From Sphingomonas sp. (lineage in GTDB: Bacteria > Pseudomonadota > Alphaproteobacteria > Sphingomonadales > Sphingomonadaceae), in the NCBI RefSeq assembly GCF_025353885.1, contig NZ_JANXNX010000113.1, positions 1 to 64,000 of the forward strand: a stretch of 64,000 bases of DNA. Reading direction: 5' to 3'. The first letter of the stretch is position 1. Each line of letters begins with the position of its first letter. A program made the translations under genes and the position numbers. The notes beneath the pieces were generated by a model. It did no database searches, was not told where the DNA came from, and saw only the letters and a program-made list of their open reading frames with translations. Shown here piece after piece: positions 53,788 to 63,438 of the stretch.

Positions 53788-55353
53788 TCAGGGCGCACCT
53801 AAAGCTTGCGCCGCTGCTTTTACGGCGTCGAGTTGCTCGGGGAATAGTGGTGGTCGTACCGTGACACCGGCGTTGCCGATTTCCAATATGGTAGTCTGGC
53901 CTGGCGCGTAGGCAGGCCAACGAACGTTCGCCGAGGTTCCTGGCGCGCCGGTCTTGGCGAAATTTGTCCAGTAAGTCTGCATCGCTTCGGCGATCACTCG
54001 GTCCTCGGCGCTCGCTGCAGGAATGAGCCGGCCGCCCAAGCGCGTCGCCACGGCAGGCAACGCAGTAAAGACATAGGGCACTTCAGCGCCGTGAACCGCA
54101 CCGGGTTCGGCGCCTCGCAAAGCTTTGGGGACATACGAAAAATAGTAGCGGAATATCGGCATGCCCGCATCCACGCCTTTATCCGCCAGATAGCGATCCG
54201 GCTCAGTCATCAGTGAAACAGTAGCCAGGTTGAACGCCGCCCGCATGGCATCGCCCTCTCCGAACAACTGGATCGCCTTTTCCTGAGAAATCCCGCTACG
54301 TTTGAAAACCGCGCTAGGATTGGCACTTATGACCAACGCAAAAAGGCTGGATTCAAAGCTGTTGCCGCCAAGCAGATAAGGAATTTTCATTTGGTGGCCT
54401 TTTGCAAAAGCCATATCGGTGCGTTCCCGAATAATGCGTCCGTCGATCATCGGCTTGGGTATGGCTGGATCAAGCAAAGTAACGGCTTCACCCAAAACTG
54501 CGTTCGTCGAAAGCGCCCGGAGGGCTGACGCGGTCCCGGCGCCGTCGCCGGTAATTCCTTGTCGAGTTGCAAACGCGATGCCGCTCGCTTCGGCGGTGGC
54601 CAGGGATGGCGGATCGGTTCGTCCGAAACCCGACTGGGCGATTGCCTTGACGAACAAACCCCTCGCTTCAGGTGTCGTCATCAAAATATTGACAGAAATC
54701 GCGCCCGCCGATTCGCCGAAGATAGTCACGTTCTCGGGATCACCGCCGAACGCAGAAATGTTCTTCTTGACCCATTTGAGTGCCGCAATTTGATCCTGTA
54801 TTCCATAATTGCCGATTGGCTCGAGATTGGAGCGAACGTCGATTGCCGGGTGCGCGAAAAAGCCGAACCTTCCCAAACGATAATTGAAGCTGACCAGCAC
54901 CACGTCCCTGCCGACGAACGGCGTGCCATTATAAAAGGGCGAGGCACTGGATCCGACAACGAAGCCACCACCATATATCCAGACCATGACCGGCAAGCGC
55001 TTGTGCAAATGATTGCGCTTCGTCCACACATTGGCGGTCAGACAATCCTCGCTCTGGGTGTTTCCTCCATCAAGACCGCTCTTAGCCTGAACGCACGACG
55101 CGCCGAACGCGGTGGCAGATCGAATGCCGGACCATTTGACGACCGGCTGTGGCGCTCGCCAGCGGAGCGATCCGACGGGCGGAGCGGCAAACGGAATTCC
55201 CTTAAATGCGGCGACGTCGCCTTCGAGCGTGCCCTGAATCGTTCCATCGGCTGTCATCACCCGATCCATCGACAATTGGTCCTTTGCCGAGACTTCCCTT
55301 GTCGCCATCGAAAGCACGAACGCGGCGAACCCCAGTCTGATCAGTTTACCCAC
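53788..55353 (-). CDS. Exported type-B carboxylesterase
   Basis: A 521-residue alpha/beta hydrolase of the carboxylesterase/lipase family. A signal peptide (LIRLGFAAFVLSMATREVSA) places it in the periplasm or outside. The nucleophile is Ser215 in FGESAGAIS, the oxyanion hole is GGG at 128-130, and Cys87/Cys104 are placed for the family's first disulfide; EDCLTANVW and the C-terminal catalytic His region (AVHGAEVPYVF) are present. The start is GTG at 55353 with AAGGAAG upstream. It is the last gene of the TonB receptor-propeller-PQQ dehydrogenase-esterase series, and could release an alcohol or acid from an ester for oxidation; substrate unknown. Confidence 0.9.
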   Translation of the reverse strand: MGKLIRLGFAAFVLSMATREVSAKDQLSMDRVMTADGTIQGTLEGDVAAFKGIPFAAPPVGSLRWRAPQPVVKWSGIRSATAFGASCVQAKSGLDGGNTQSEDCLTANVWTKRNHLHKRLPVMVWIYGGGFVVGSSASPFYNGTPFVGRDVVLVSFNYRLGRFGFFAHPAIDVRSNLEPIGNYGIQDQIAALKWVKKNISAFGGDPENVTIFGESAGAISVNILMTTPEARGLFVKAIAQSGFGRTDPPSLATAEASGIAFATRQGITGDGAGTASALRALSTNAVLGEAVTLLDPAIPKPMIDGRIIRERTDMAFAKGHQMKIPYLLGGNSFESSLFALVISANPSAVFKRSGISQEKAIQLFGEGDAMRAAFNLATVSLMTEPDRYLADKGVDAGMPIFRYYFSYVPKALRGAEPGAVHGAEVPYVFTALPAVATRLGGRLIPAASAEDRVIAEAMQTYWTNFAKTGAPGTSANVRWPAYAPGQTTILEIGNAGVTVRPPLFPEQLDAVKAAAQALGAP

Positions 55354-55461
55354 GTTACTTCCTTCCTGTTACTGACAACGGGCCTTGCGCCGACGATGAG
55401 CAAACCACGATAGCCGGAGGCACTGCTTTGCGGTCAACAGACACGTCACCAGACGTGTTTG

Positions 55462-57501
55462 TCACTTGAGGCTACGCACGGGCAGCGCAAACGCCATGAC
55501 GGAATCGCCGGTTTTTGTGCCGGTAAAAGCGTGACCTCCAGCAGCAATCACGACATATTGCCTTCCATGATAAATATAGGTCATCGGGGTTGCCTGCCCC
55601 CCGGCCGGAAGGCGACCTTTCCATAGCTCCCGGCCATTGGAGACATCGAAAGCGCGAAGATAATTATCGAGTGTGGCGCCCAGAAAGATCAGGCCGCCTC
55701 GGGTAATGGCAGGGCCGCCGACATTGGGCGTTCCAAACGGAAGCGCAATTCCCGCGGGGGCAAGGTCCCTCGTGGTTCCTATGGTCCTTCGCCAGACGAT
55801 TTTTCCGGTCGAAAGGTCTACCCCTGCCATGACGCCCCATGGTGGCGGGCTGCAGGGCAAGCCCAAAGGCGAGGCAAGCATCCCGCGCGACATGGTGTAG
55901 GGCGCACCTTCCATTGGGGCCGCTTCTGCGCGGTCGGTAATGGGACCGGTTTTTCTGCGGTCCAACTCTTTCACGTTCAGTCGGGAAAAAGACGCGACAT
56001 TGCTAAGATTCACCACCATTAAATTGCGACTGGCGTCGTAAGCCGCGCTGCCCCAATTGGCGCCTCCCCCGTAAAAAGGATAGGCCAGTGTGCCCTTGAC
56101 GGTCGATGGGGTAAAAAGGCCATCGCCTCGCAAGTTCTTGATCTTGTTCGAGCAAGCCAGCTTGTCCCACAAGGTTATGCCAAATGCGTCGGCGGGGTTC
56201 AGCCGATCATTGACCAAAAGCGGAGTATTAACCGGGAAAGGCTGGGTCGGCGAGAGGACCTCTCCGGGGACACCGCCTTGCGGAACGGGCCTTTCCTCGA
56301 CCGGTAGAAACGGTTTGCCGGTATCGCGGTCGAGAACGAAAACCATCCCGGTCTTCGTAACCTGGGCGACAACGTCATGCGCCTTCCCACCGCGCCAAAC
56401 CTGATAAAGCCCCGGCTGGGCGGGGACATCAAAATCCCATAAATCGTGATGCACCGTCTGGAATTGCCAAATGACTTTCCCCGTTTCGGCATTCAGCGCG
56501 ACGACGGAATTCGCATAGCGATTGTCACCCACGCGATTGCCGCCATAATAATCCGGGCTCGGGCTGGAGGTCGGAAGGAAAACCATTCCGCGTTCTTCAT
56601 CCACCGAAATGGTCGACCAAATATTTGCATGACCCGTTCCTCTGGCGGAATTTCCTGCCCAATTGTCCGCTGCGGGGTCATTCGGATCCTGGGGTATAGG
56701 ATTGAACTCCCATTTCAGGGCACCGGTGCGCGTGTCATAGGCATGAACCGTGCCCAGCGGTGCTTTAGTCCGAACGCTGTCGGTGATCGCCGACCCGGTA
56801 ATGACGGTATTTCCTATGATGGCGGGCGCCGAGGTGATTTGATATTCTCCCGGCCACACCAAGGGTTCGCTTGGTCTTACTTGGACCTGGCCTTGTTGGC
56901 CGAAGTCGGGGCAGGGCTTCCCAGTAATCGCATCAAGGGCAATTAGTCGTGAATCTACTGTGCCCATAAATATCCGTGAGGCACATAGGCTGCCCACGCT
57001 GGACTGCGTTCCTTTCCAGTAGGATACGCCTCTGCAATTATACTGGTTGCCTGGTTTGCGGTCGGTCGAGATTTTAGGATCGAACCGCCACAATTCGGTT
57101 CCCTTTGCCGGATCGAGTGCAATAACCTGATTAAACTGGGTGCACAGGACAAGCATGTTTTCGACAAGAATGGGCGTGTTTTCGAAAGCCGACGATCTTC
57201 TAACATTTTCGTGCCCGCGAAAGGCGCCCGTGTGGAATTCCCAAGCTGTTTCCAGATTTTGGACATTGGCCGGGGTAATCTGGTCGGCCGCCGAAAAACG
57301 TGTTCCTTTCCCGTCACCCCCATAGGCTGCCCAGCCTGTGGTGAACCCGCCCGGCAGCGGCCTCACAATCTCAGCCCGGCCGTCGATCGTGAGATCTTTG
57401 GTTAGGCCCAACATATTCCAGAATGCCGACCCCCCAAGAAAACTGATGGCAATGAAGGCGCCGACAAGAATGGCGAAGAGTTTGATTCGGGTTCGTTTCA
57501 T
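55462..57501 (-). CDS. Membrane-anchored PQQ-dependent dehydrogenase, mGDH-like
   Basis: A 679-residue eight-bladed PQQ propeller facing the periplasm. One N-terminal membrane helix (about 8-30) replaces the five helices of E. coli Gcd. Family signatures include GWAAYGGDGKGTRFSAADQI, YNCRGVSYWKGT with SLCASRIFMGTVDSRLIALD, HHDLWDFDVPAQPGL and GMLASPLGLPCSPPPWG, which group it with glucose/quinate-type dehydrogenases. No haem domain is fused, so electrons go to quinone or to a separate carrier. Between the propeller lipoprotein (63 bp) and the esterase (108 bp). PQQ synthesis genes are not in the window. Substrate unknown. Confidence 0.9.
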   Translation of the reverse strand: MKRTRIKLFAILVGAFIAISFLGGSAFWNMLGLTKDLTIDGRAEIVRPLPGGFTTGWAAYGGDGKGTRFSAADQITPANVQNLETAWEFHTGAFRGHENVRRSSAFENTPILVENMLVLCTQFNQVIALDPAKGTELWRFDPKISTDRKPGNQYNCRGVSYWKGTQSSVGSLCASRIFMGTVDSRLIALDAITGKPCPDFGQQGQVQVRPSEPLVWPGEYQITSAPAIIGNTVITGSAITDSVRTKAPLGTVHAYDTRTGALKWEFNPIPQDPNDPAADNWAGNSARGTGHANIWSTISVDEERGMVFLPTSSPSPDYYGGNRVGDNRYANSVVALNAETGKVIWQFQTVHHDLWDFDVPAQPGLYQVWRGGKAHDVVAQVTKTGMVFVLDRDTGKPFLPVEERPVPQGGVPGEVLSPTQPFPVNTPLLVNDRLNPADAFGITLWDKLACSNKIKNLRGDGLFTPSTVKGTLAYPFYGGGANWGSAAYDASRNLMVVNLSNVASFSRLNVKELDRRKTGPITDRAEAAPMEGAPYTMSRGMLASPLGLPCSPPPWGVMAGVDLSTGKIVWRRTIGTTRDLAPAGIALPFGTPNVGGPAITRGGLIFLGATLDNYLRAFDVSNGRELWKGRLPAGGQATPMTYIYHGRQYVVIAAGGHAFTGTKTGDSVMAFALPVRSLK

Positions 57502-57564
57502 ACTGAGACTATCACGATCCGTAGAACCCGACCATTCGAGCCGCGCCGCGCAAAGCCTTGCCCG

Positions 57565-59292
57565 TCAAAGGGGTTTTATCCGCACGAAAGCGGAACTGCC
57601 GCCCTCTATCGTCGCCGAGGGATATTGTGAATAACTGGTCCAAACGGTCCCGTCCTTGCCGAAATTTATTTCGCGGCAAAAGGTGACATGGCTGGGGAGC
57701 TGATACGTCACGACTTTTCCCGTTGCCGGATCGAGATGCATCATCGTGTCCGAATTGGTGCCGCAGGCCCAGACGCTATCATCGCGGGGATCGACGGCAA
57801 GCGCATAAACCGCGTCTCCCTTGCCCGTCGGCAAATCGAAGCGCGTGAATTTGTTCGCAGCTGGGTCGTATTTGTAGATATTTCCTTCCGCATAGGAGGG
57901 GATCCACAAATTCCCCTTCGAGTCCGACCGGAAACGCCGGGGACCGCCAAAGGGCGTACCGATCATTTTAAACTTTTTTGTCTTTTTGTCGAAATAGCCG
58001 ATGCGGCGACTGTTGAACTGGCTGAACCAGATTTTGCCATCGGGCGTGACGGCAATACCGTAAGGGATAGCGTTAATTTCGTCCTGCGCGGCGATAACAT
58101 CGTTACCTGCGCGCTGCTTCAGCATCTCCTGCATGGCGCGTGCGGGATTGGCCGCGTCGGCTTGAACTTGTGTGCGCGTTGGCATTGCGTAGAGGACAAT
58201 CTTGTCCGTTACAGGGTCGATCGTTCCAAGCTGATTCGTATGGCTGACCGTAAACCAAAGCTGCCCGTCTTTGTCGAACCGCATGGTGTGCGGATACAGG
58301 CCGGCAGCGTATGACATCTCATACACCTTCATCTTGTTAGTGGTGACGTCTAGGCTCGCAATCATATTGCCCAAGGCATAGGTGAACCACATTTTTCCAT
58401 CGGGACCCTGCAACACCGTATGCAGCAGCAACGGTGAGCCCTCGGGCCGGTTCTTTGGCCTGAGGTCGGCCAACTCCTTGATCTCGTTGGTTTTCGGATT
58501 CAGGCGCCAGATGTTGCTGCCAATTGTGTCTACGCCATAGATATTCCCGTCGGGACCGACGGCAACGTCGTGCATGCTGTGCGTACTGTCTTTCAGTCGC
58601 CATTCGGTAATTTCGACGTGGGTGGCCGTGCCGCTCGGCGCGTCGGGGATACGCGGCATCCCCAGCTTTCCCTGATAATCAAACGCGGCGGTCAGCGCAT
58701 CGGCCATGCCGTCCCGGGTTTCCCGGGTCAGCAGGGCACGCGTGCCCTTGTTTGCCATGCGCTCATAAACGCCAGCCCAATCGGCGCGCCCCTTGTGAAT
58801 GCGGGTATTGGGATAGCCCATCTGGTGACACATCATGCACTGCACGCGAAACTCCGTATTCATGCGGGCGGTGGGCACGTTGATCCGCTCGGCCCACACG
58901 TTCGCTGGCAAGTCCGCGAGCAATTGTTCCTGAGATGCAGGCACCAGGCTTGCCTCAATCTCTTTCATGCCTGGTTTCAGATCGAGCAACTGATCGGCAA
59001 AACCGACGTGGCGGACACGAACCTTGTTTTCATCGCTGGCAATTTCGGGAAAACCGACCCGGCCGTCCTTGTCGGTATACCGGGTGGTCAGTCGCAGTTG
59101 GCTGTTGTCCACCACGGTTACCAGCGCGCCTTCGAGCGGCGCACCCTTGTCGTCCATGATTTTGGCTATGAATTTGGCATTTGACATTTCGCCGACGCGG
59201 CCGGAGCCAGCGTCATTCATGCCGTTTTGACATGCCGCAACGACCAAAAGGCTTGCGCTCGCAAACGCTGTCCAGGGTGTTTTAGTGCGCAT
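57565..59292 (-). CDS. Vgb-like propeller lipoprotein with carboxypeptidase-regulatory-like domain and CXXCH haem site
   Basis: A 575-residue exported lipoprotein (lipobox LVVAAC, Cys21). Domain order: a CarboxypepD_reg-like beta sandwich (about 40-115; DKGAPLEGALVTVVDNSQLRLTT), a small helical segment with a c-type haem motif CMMCH (152-156) and WAGVYERMANKG downstream offering a possible axial Met, then a virginiamycin-B-lyase/NHL-like propeller (about 220-570) with repeats such as GPDGNIYGVDTIGSNIWRL and TPDGKIWFSQFNSRRIGYFD. Lyase activity is not implied by the fold alone. Beside a PQQ dehydrogenase, an electron-accepting or substrate-binding role is a reasonable inference. Confidence 0.85.
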   Translation of the reverse strand: MRTKTPWTAFASASLLVVAACQNGMNDAGSGRVGEMSNAKFIAKIMDDKGAPLEGALVTVVDNSQLRLTTRYTDKDGRVGFPEIASDENKVRVRHVGFADQLLDLKPGMKEIEASLVPASQEQLLADLPANVWAERINVPTARMNTEFRVQCMMCHQMGYPNTRIHKGRADWAGVYERMANKGTRALLTRETRDGMADALTAAFDYQGKLGMPRIPDAPSGTATHVEITEWRLKDSTHSMHDVAVGPDGNIYGVDTIGSNIWRLNPKTNEIKELADLRPKNRPEGSPLLLHTVLQGPDGKMWFTYALGNMIASLDVTTNKMKVYEMSYAAGLYPHTMRFDKDGQLWFTVSHTNQLGTIDPVTDKIVLYAMPTRTQVQADAANPARAMQEMLKQRAGNDVIAAQDEINAIPYGIAVTPDGKIWFSQFNSRRIGYFDKKTKKFKMIGTPFGGPRRFRSDSKGNLWIPSYAEGNIYKYDPAANKFTRFDLPTGKGDAVYALAVDPRDDSVWACGTNSDTMMHLDPATGKVVTYQLPSHVTFCREINFGKDGTVWTSYSQYPSATIEGGSSAFVRIKPL

Positions 59293-59349
59293 TATCAGCT
59301 CATCCCGTTTTGATCGTTGCGGAGAGGTCTCCTCGTTCCCGTAGTCAGG

Positions 59350-61842
59350 TCAGAACTTAAAACGCCCCGTTATTCCGTAGGTTCTCGGGTCGTTTGGATA
59401 GCCTGTCACACTGCCAGGCTGCGCAACAGCATCGCCGACCGCAGTGTAATAACGTGTGTTGAAAAGGTTGCGGGCGTAAACAGATAATTCGAATCCGCTG
59501 TTCAGCGCGAGCGTTGTTGACGCATTCACCAGATTGACTTCACGAGTGAACATTTTCGCAGCAGCAAACCCGGCGGCTTGTGAGAACCCCGAAAAACCCC
59601 GGACGATCTGGACTTTTGACTCGTGCAGATAGTCCATTCGGAGCGACAGCTTGGTGCCGTCGTTGAATTGATGTGTGTAGGATCCGCCAGTCGAAAATGA
59701 GAATGTCGGAATGCCGGTCGGCTTCTCTCCCGACAAGTCGCCGTAAGGTGATCCAGTGAAAGAGTCATATCTATTGTGGAGATAGGTCATCGCGAAGAAA
59801 AGACTAAGTGGTTTGACTGGATTGACTGTCACATCCAGTTCGGCGCCGCGCGCAGTCCTGCTGCCCGCATTGGTCAACGCAAAACCAGTGCCCGTAAATG
59901 CTACGCTTTGAAAACCTTTGATCTGCTGATCAAAGACAGCAAGGTTGAAGGAGCCAAAATGAAAATTGCCCTTCAGGCCAACTTCGAAAACTCTTGAATT
60001 TTCAGGACCTGCAAAACGTGTGCCGGTGGTCAGGTTCGGCAACGCAAGACCTGCGTCACGGACGGGGGAAGACGGTGGCGGCGGACTAGACGCCGGCGAT
60101 CCCGGGATGAATATGGACGCCGGTGGACGGGAATCCTGCGAGACGTTGAATGAACTCGCCTTGAATCCGGTTGCGTATGAAACATAGCCGTTGAGATGGT
60201 CGGAAAACTTGTAGGCGGCGCGCGCCGTATAGGACAGCTTGCCGTCCCTTGTCTTGCCGCTCTCCACCGCATTTGGAAAATTCAGGAACGGCGGCAGGAA
60301 TTGCAGTCCTTGAAGGGGAAGCAGCGGGTTGGCCGAGGTGTTGGCCAACGCCGGCGGCACACCGAGTGCGACTCCCAGCGCAACCAGATCGATCGCCGAA
60401 AAGGCATCGGTCGTAATTACGTTGGAAATCGCGTCCTTTTCATCCTTGGTATACGCCAGCCCGCCCGTCAGGGTAATTCGGTCGGTAACCTTGTAATCGA
60501 CTGTGCCGAACACCGAATAGGTTCGGTCGTTCACGCGATAGTTGTTCGTGTCACCAACGCCGGGCTGCGTGAAGGTGTTGACCGGGAGGCCAAGGATACT
60601 CTCTACGGCCCTGATGCCGCCCTGTGATAGTATGTTAAGATAAGGCCTGGCATCCCTGCCAAACAAATTGCGATCTTGGTGCTTTAGTTTTTCATTATAA
60701 TAAAAACCGCCGACGACAAAATTTAATGGTCCATCGAAATTAGAGACAAGCCGCAGTTCTTGCGAGAATGTATTGATGTTTGTGTCCGTCAGATTGTCAC
60801 CCAATATGTCAGCCGGGCCCAAGTCGCCGTCGCTGATAGAATTGGATTTGAATTCTCGATAGGCGGTGATTGACGAAATTGTCAGGTGTCCCAAGTCGTA
60901 ATCGATATGGCCGGAAGTCCCGTAATTCTCGATCAGGTTTCGTGCGACGATGTTGTTGCGGGTGGTATCAGAAAAGGGCATATTCTGAATGATGTGGCCG
61001 CCCGAGGCGATGGCGTCGATAGCGGGGCCCGTAGGTCCATAAAGCGCATAGACGGAAATGCAGCAATTTTCGTCTATCTTGTCGTAATCTGCAATTAAAC
61101 GGATCTTTAAAGCGTCGGTGGGGTGGAACAATAACTGTCCACGAACGCCGTAACGATTGCGATCGTTGAATTTCGCGCGGGTATTCAAGTCGCGTGCATA
61201 ACCGTCGCGGCTATTGTAATTTCCCGACAGCGAGAATGCTACCTGACTAGTGATCGGCCCGGTCACGTCGCCCTTTAGGACGACTTGGTTGAAGTTGCCG
61301 TAGGTTGCGGAAACCGAGCCGCCATACTTGAATTTCGGCTCTTGCGTGATCACGCTGACCACGCCTGCGGAAGCATTCTTGCCGAAGAGGGTGGATTGCG
61401 GCCCGCGCAGAACCTCTACCCGCTCCACATTTGGAAGGTCGCTGACCTGAGCGCCTCCGCGCGGCCGATAAACGCCGTCAATGAAAACGCCGACCGACGG
61501 CTCGATACCGGGGTTGCTGCCGCCGTTGCCGAAACCACGAATGCTGAAGCTCGTACTGATAAGATTTTCGTTTTGAGATACAGCCAGTGATGGGACAAGC
61601 GTTTGAATATCGAGCAAATCGCGAATCTGTGCGTCTTCGATTGCTTTCTTGCCAACGACAGACACCGCTATTGGCGTTTCCTGAAGTGTGGTTTCGCGTT
61701 TGGTCGCGGTCACGATGATATCATTAGGGTCGTTGGCTTCGGTGCCTTTAGCGACGCCCGGATTACCTGAATTTTGAGCCAAGGCCGGGCTGCTCACCGC
61801 AAGCGCCAGCAACGAGCCTCCCAAAAACTGCGTGATACGCAT
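59350..61842 (-). CDS. TonB-dependent outer-membrane receptor
   Basis: An 830-residue receptor that imports a ligand with TonB energy. A signal peptide (LGGSLLALAVSSPALAQ) precedes a TonB box region DIIVTATKRET, a plug domain (about 60-165; SFSIRGFGNGG, VERVEVLRGPQSTLFGKNASAG) and a 22-strand barrel ending in a C-terminal aromatic strand (RTYGITGRFKF). GGGAGGGG lies upstream of the ATG at 61842. It is the first gene of the esterase/PQQ series and probably takes up the substrate of the pathway. The sequence fits the large catabolic receptor class of sphingomonads rather than typical siderophore receptors. Ligand unknown. Confidence 0.93.
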   Translation of the reverse strand: MRITQFLGGSLLALAVSSPALAQNSGNPGVAKGTEANDPNDIIVTATKRETTLQETPIAVSVVGKKAIEDAQIRDLLDIQTLVPSLAVSQNENLISTSFSIRGFGNGGSNPGIEPSVGVFIDGVYRPRGGAQVSDLPNVERVEVLRGPQSTLFGKNASAGVVSVITQEPKFKYGGSVSATYGNFNQVVLKGDVTGPITSQVAFSLSGNYNSRDGYARDLNTRAKFNDRNRYGVRGQLLFHPTDALKIRLIADYDKIDENCCISVYALYGPTGPAIDAIASGGHIIQNMPFSDTTRNNIVARNLIENYGTSGHIDYDLGHLTISSITAYREFKSNSISDGDLGPADILGDNLTDTNINTFSQELRLVSNFDGPLNFVVGGFYYNEKLKHQDRNLFGRDARPYLNILSQGGIRAVESILGLPVNTFTQPGVGDTNNYRVNDRTYSVFGTVDYKVTDRITLTGGLAYTKDEKDAISNVITTDAFSAIDLVALGVALGVPPALANTSANPLLPLQGLQFLPPFLNFPNAVESGKTRDGKLSYTARAAYKFSDHLNGYVSYATGFKASSFNVSQDSRPPASIFIPGSPASSPPPPSSPVRDAGLALPNLTTGTRFAGPENSRVFEVGLKGNFHFGSFNLAVFDQQIKGFQSVAFTGTGFALTNAGSRTARGAELDVTVNPVKPLSLFFAMTYLHNRYDSFTGSPYGDLSGEKPTGIPTFSFSTGGSYTHQFNDGTKLSLRMDYLHESKVQIVRGFSGFSQAAGFAAAKMFTREVNLVNASTTLALNSGFELSVYARNLFNTRYYTAVGDAVAQPGSVTGYPNDPRTYGITGRFKF

Positions 61843-62210
61843 AATCGTTCCCCTCCCTTTTACGCCACCTGCTCGTTCAGCACGTGGTCATTTTGTAAAT
61901 CTATTTCATATTCGATATTCTGGAACAAGCTAGAAAAAGCGCCTGACCAATTAATTGCATTTGCGTTTGTGAAGCGGGGGTGAGTGAGAACGTCGCGGCC
62001 GTCGCACGATGGGCATTCGGGCAAATCGCGGGTCGTCGTGTATAACGCAGCGAAACCCTAGGTTTTTCAATTCGACGGACGATCCGGCATCTGTAGACCG
62101 GCGTAACGGCAAGGTTAGCGACGGTGGAGCGGCGCTCGCAAGATAAGCAGGCTCACTGGCCGGACGCAGGCTGCAGTCCGCCGAACAGCCGAAATGCACT
62201 TGATCCTACG
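61843..62210. other. Promoter region of the TonB receptor operon
   Basis: A 368-bp gap between the receptor start and the TetR stop. The 61880-61970 part is notably AT-rich (for example TATTTCATATTCGATATTC) and should hold the operon promoter and a TetR operator. No clear symmetric operator was identified. The 61970-62210 part has no recognisable gene. Confidence 0.5.
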
Positions 62211-62843
62211 CTATGGAGCCAATGCGTTTTGAGGGCGCGCAAGGCTGTTCAAGCTTGCCACACAAATTGAATCCATCAGCCGATCAGATGTCATGCCCTT
62301 GATGGAGGGCACCCACTTGGCAAGCCAAATGAGCATTCCCAGGAGAAGTTGCACAACCACCTTTGGTTCGCAGGGGACAACCGTACCGTCGCTGATGCCT
62401 TCTTCAAGGAAGCGCTCAAACATGTTCGTTAACCGCTCGATCCATTCGCCGACGTGTTCGCGCTGCGCAACCGCGAGAAAGGAATAGTCCCCGAAGTAGA
62501 GCTGCGGTCCGTTATGCTCGGCGTCGTGAAGCATGCCTGCGATGAACAGCTTTAGCTTTGCAAAGCCTGACGTGCCATCAGCTTCGGCCTCGCCGAGTAG
62601 GCGTTCGAATATTTCGAGCGAGTGTATCTGGCACGCGTAAGCCAGCGCCTGCTTATTCTCGAAATAATAATAGAGCGTCGCATCGCGAAGATCCAGGCCA
62701 GCTGCAATCTCGCTCATTGTCGCTAGCGCGTAGCTCTTGACGTTGATCACCTTGATCGCAGCACGAATGATCGCAGCGCGCTTTCGATCTGACTTTCGCT
62801 GTTGATGCGAGATTGCGGGTTTAGGTGAGACGGGCGCGGCCAT
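62211..62843 (-). CDS. TetR-family transcriptional regulator
   Basis: A 210-residue regulator (from the ATG at 62843). The N-terminal helix-turn-helix is clear: KRAAIIRAAIKVINVKSYAL, TMSEIAAGLDLRDATLYYYF and ENKQALAYACQ. The ligand-binding C-terminal domain has a TetR_C pattern (GEWIERLTNMFERFLEEGI). It is upstream of and in line with the TonB receptor operon, whose control is the likely function. An extended start at 62876 (TTG) is possible; GGAG is too close to it. Effector unknown, plausibly the pathway substrate or an acyl-CoA product. Confidence 0.88.
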   Translation of the reverse strand: MAAPVSPKPAISHQQRKSDRKRAAIIRAAIKVINVKSYALATMSEIAAGLDLRDATLYYYFENKQALAYACQIHSLEIFERLLGEAEADGTSGFAKLKLFIAGMLHDAEHNGPQLYFGDYSFLAVAQREHVGEWIERLTNMFERFLEEGISDGTVVPCEPKVVVQLLLGMLIWLAKWVPSIKGMTSDRLMDSICVASLNSLARPQNALAP

Positions 62844-62990
62844 GCGTGCTCGTAGCCGATCAACTGGCTGCCACAAGCTCCAATTTTCCAGCTGTCATAA
62901 ATATTTAAGGGCGCAATAGGATTGGTTATTTCGCGACCAACGTCTCGGCCAGCCATTTCAGCGTGCAGACTTGCGCCTCGCGCGTTGCGC

Positions 62991-63389
62991 TCACGAAGCA
63001 TCCGCCCTGAACGCGATCGCCTCCACCTCGATCAACCATTCGGGCATTACCAGCGCCGCCACCGCGATCAGCGTCGACGCGGGACGGGCGCCTTGTAGAA
63101 ACGGCTCACGGATGCTTGCCAGGGATCGCGCATTGCCGATGTCGGTGAGATATGTTGTAATCTTGACCGAGTCATGGATGGTCATGCCGTCCGCAGCCAG
63201 GATTGCAACGATGTTGCGCCAGCATTGGCTCGCTTGCTCGGCAAAGGTGCGGGGCGTCTTTCCTTCGAGGCTAATGCCGAGTTGCCCCGATACGTATAGC
63301 GTCCGACCTGTGCCGCGGGTTGACACTGCATGGCTGTAGGCACCCAGGGGCGGATGAACGCCCTGCGGCACGATGGCTTGGTTGGTCAT
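62991..63389 (-). CDS. RidA/YjgF-family protein
   Basis: A 132-residue member of the RidA superfamily, which deaminates reactive enamine/imine intermediates or has related hydrolase roles in catabolic operons. It carries PPLGAYSHAVSTRGTGRTLYVSGQLGI and the helical middle QASQCWRNIVAILAADGMT, then STLIAVAALVMPEWLIEVEAIA. The canonical active-site Arg found in RidA deaminases (typically in CxxR/SR near the end) is not evident: the matching segment reads ARPASTLIAVAAL. It may belong to a non-deaminase Rid subgroup. GGAGAA lies upstream of the ATG at 63389. Confidence 0.88.
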   Translation of the reverse strand: MTNQAIVPQGVHPPLGAYSHAVSTRGTGRTLYVSGQLGISLEGKTPRTFAEQASQCWRNIVAILAADGMTIHDSVKITTYLTDIGNARSLASIREPFLQGARPASTLIAVAALVMPEWLIEVEAIAFRADAS

Positions 63390-63438
63390 GGCTGTTCTCC
63401 GATCGCGTGGTTCTCGCGGCGCGAGACATGGCTGGTGA

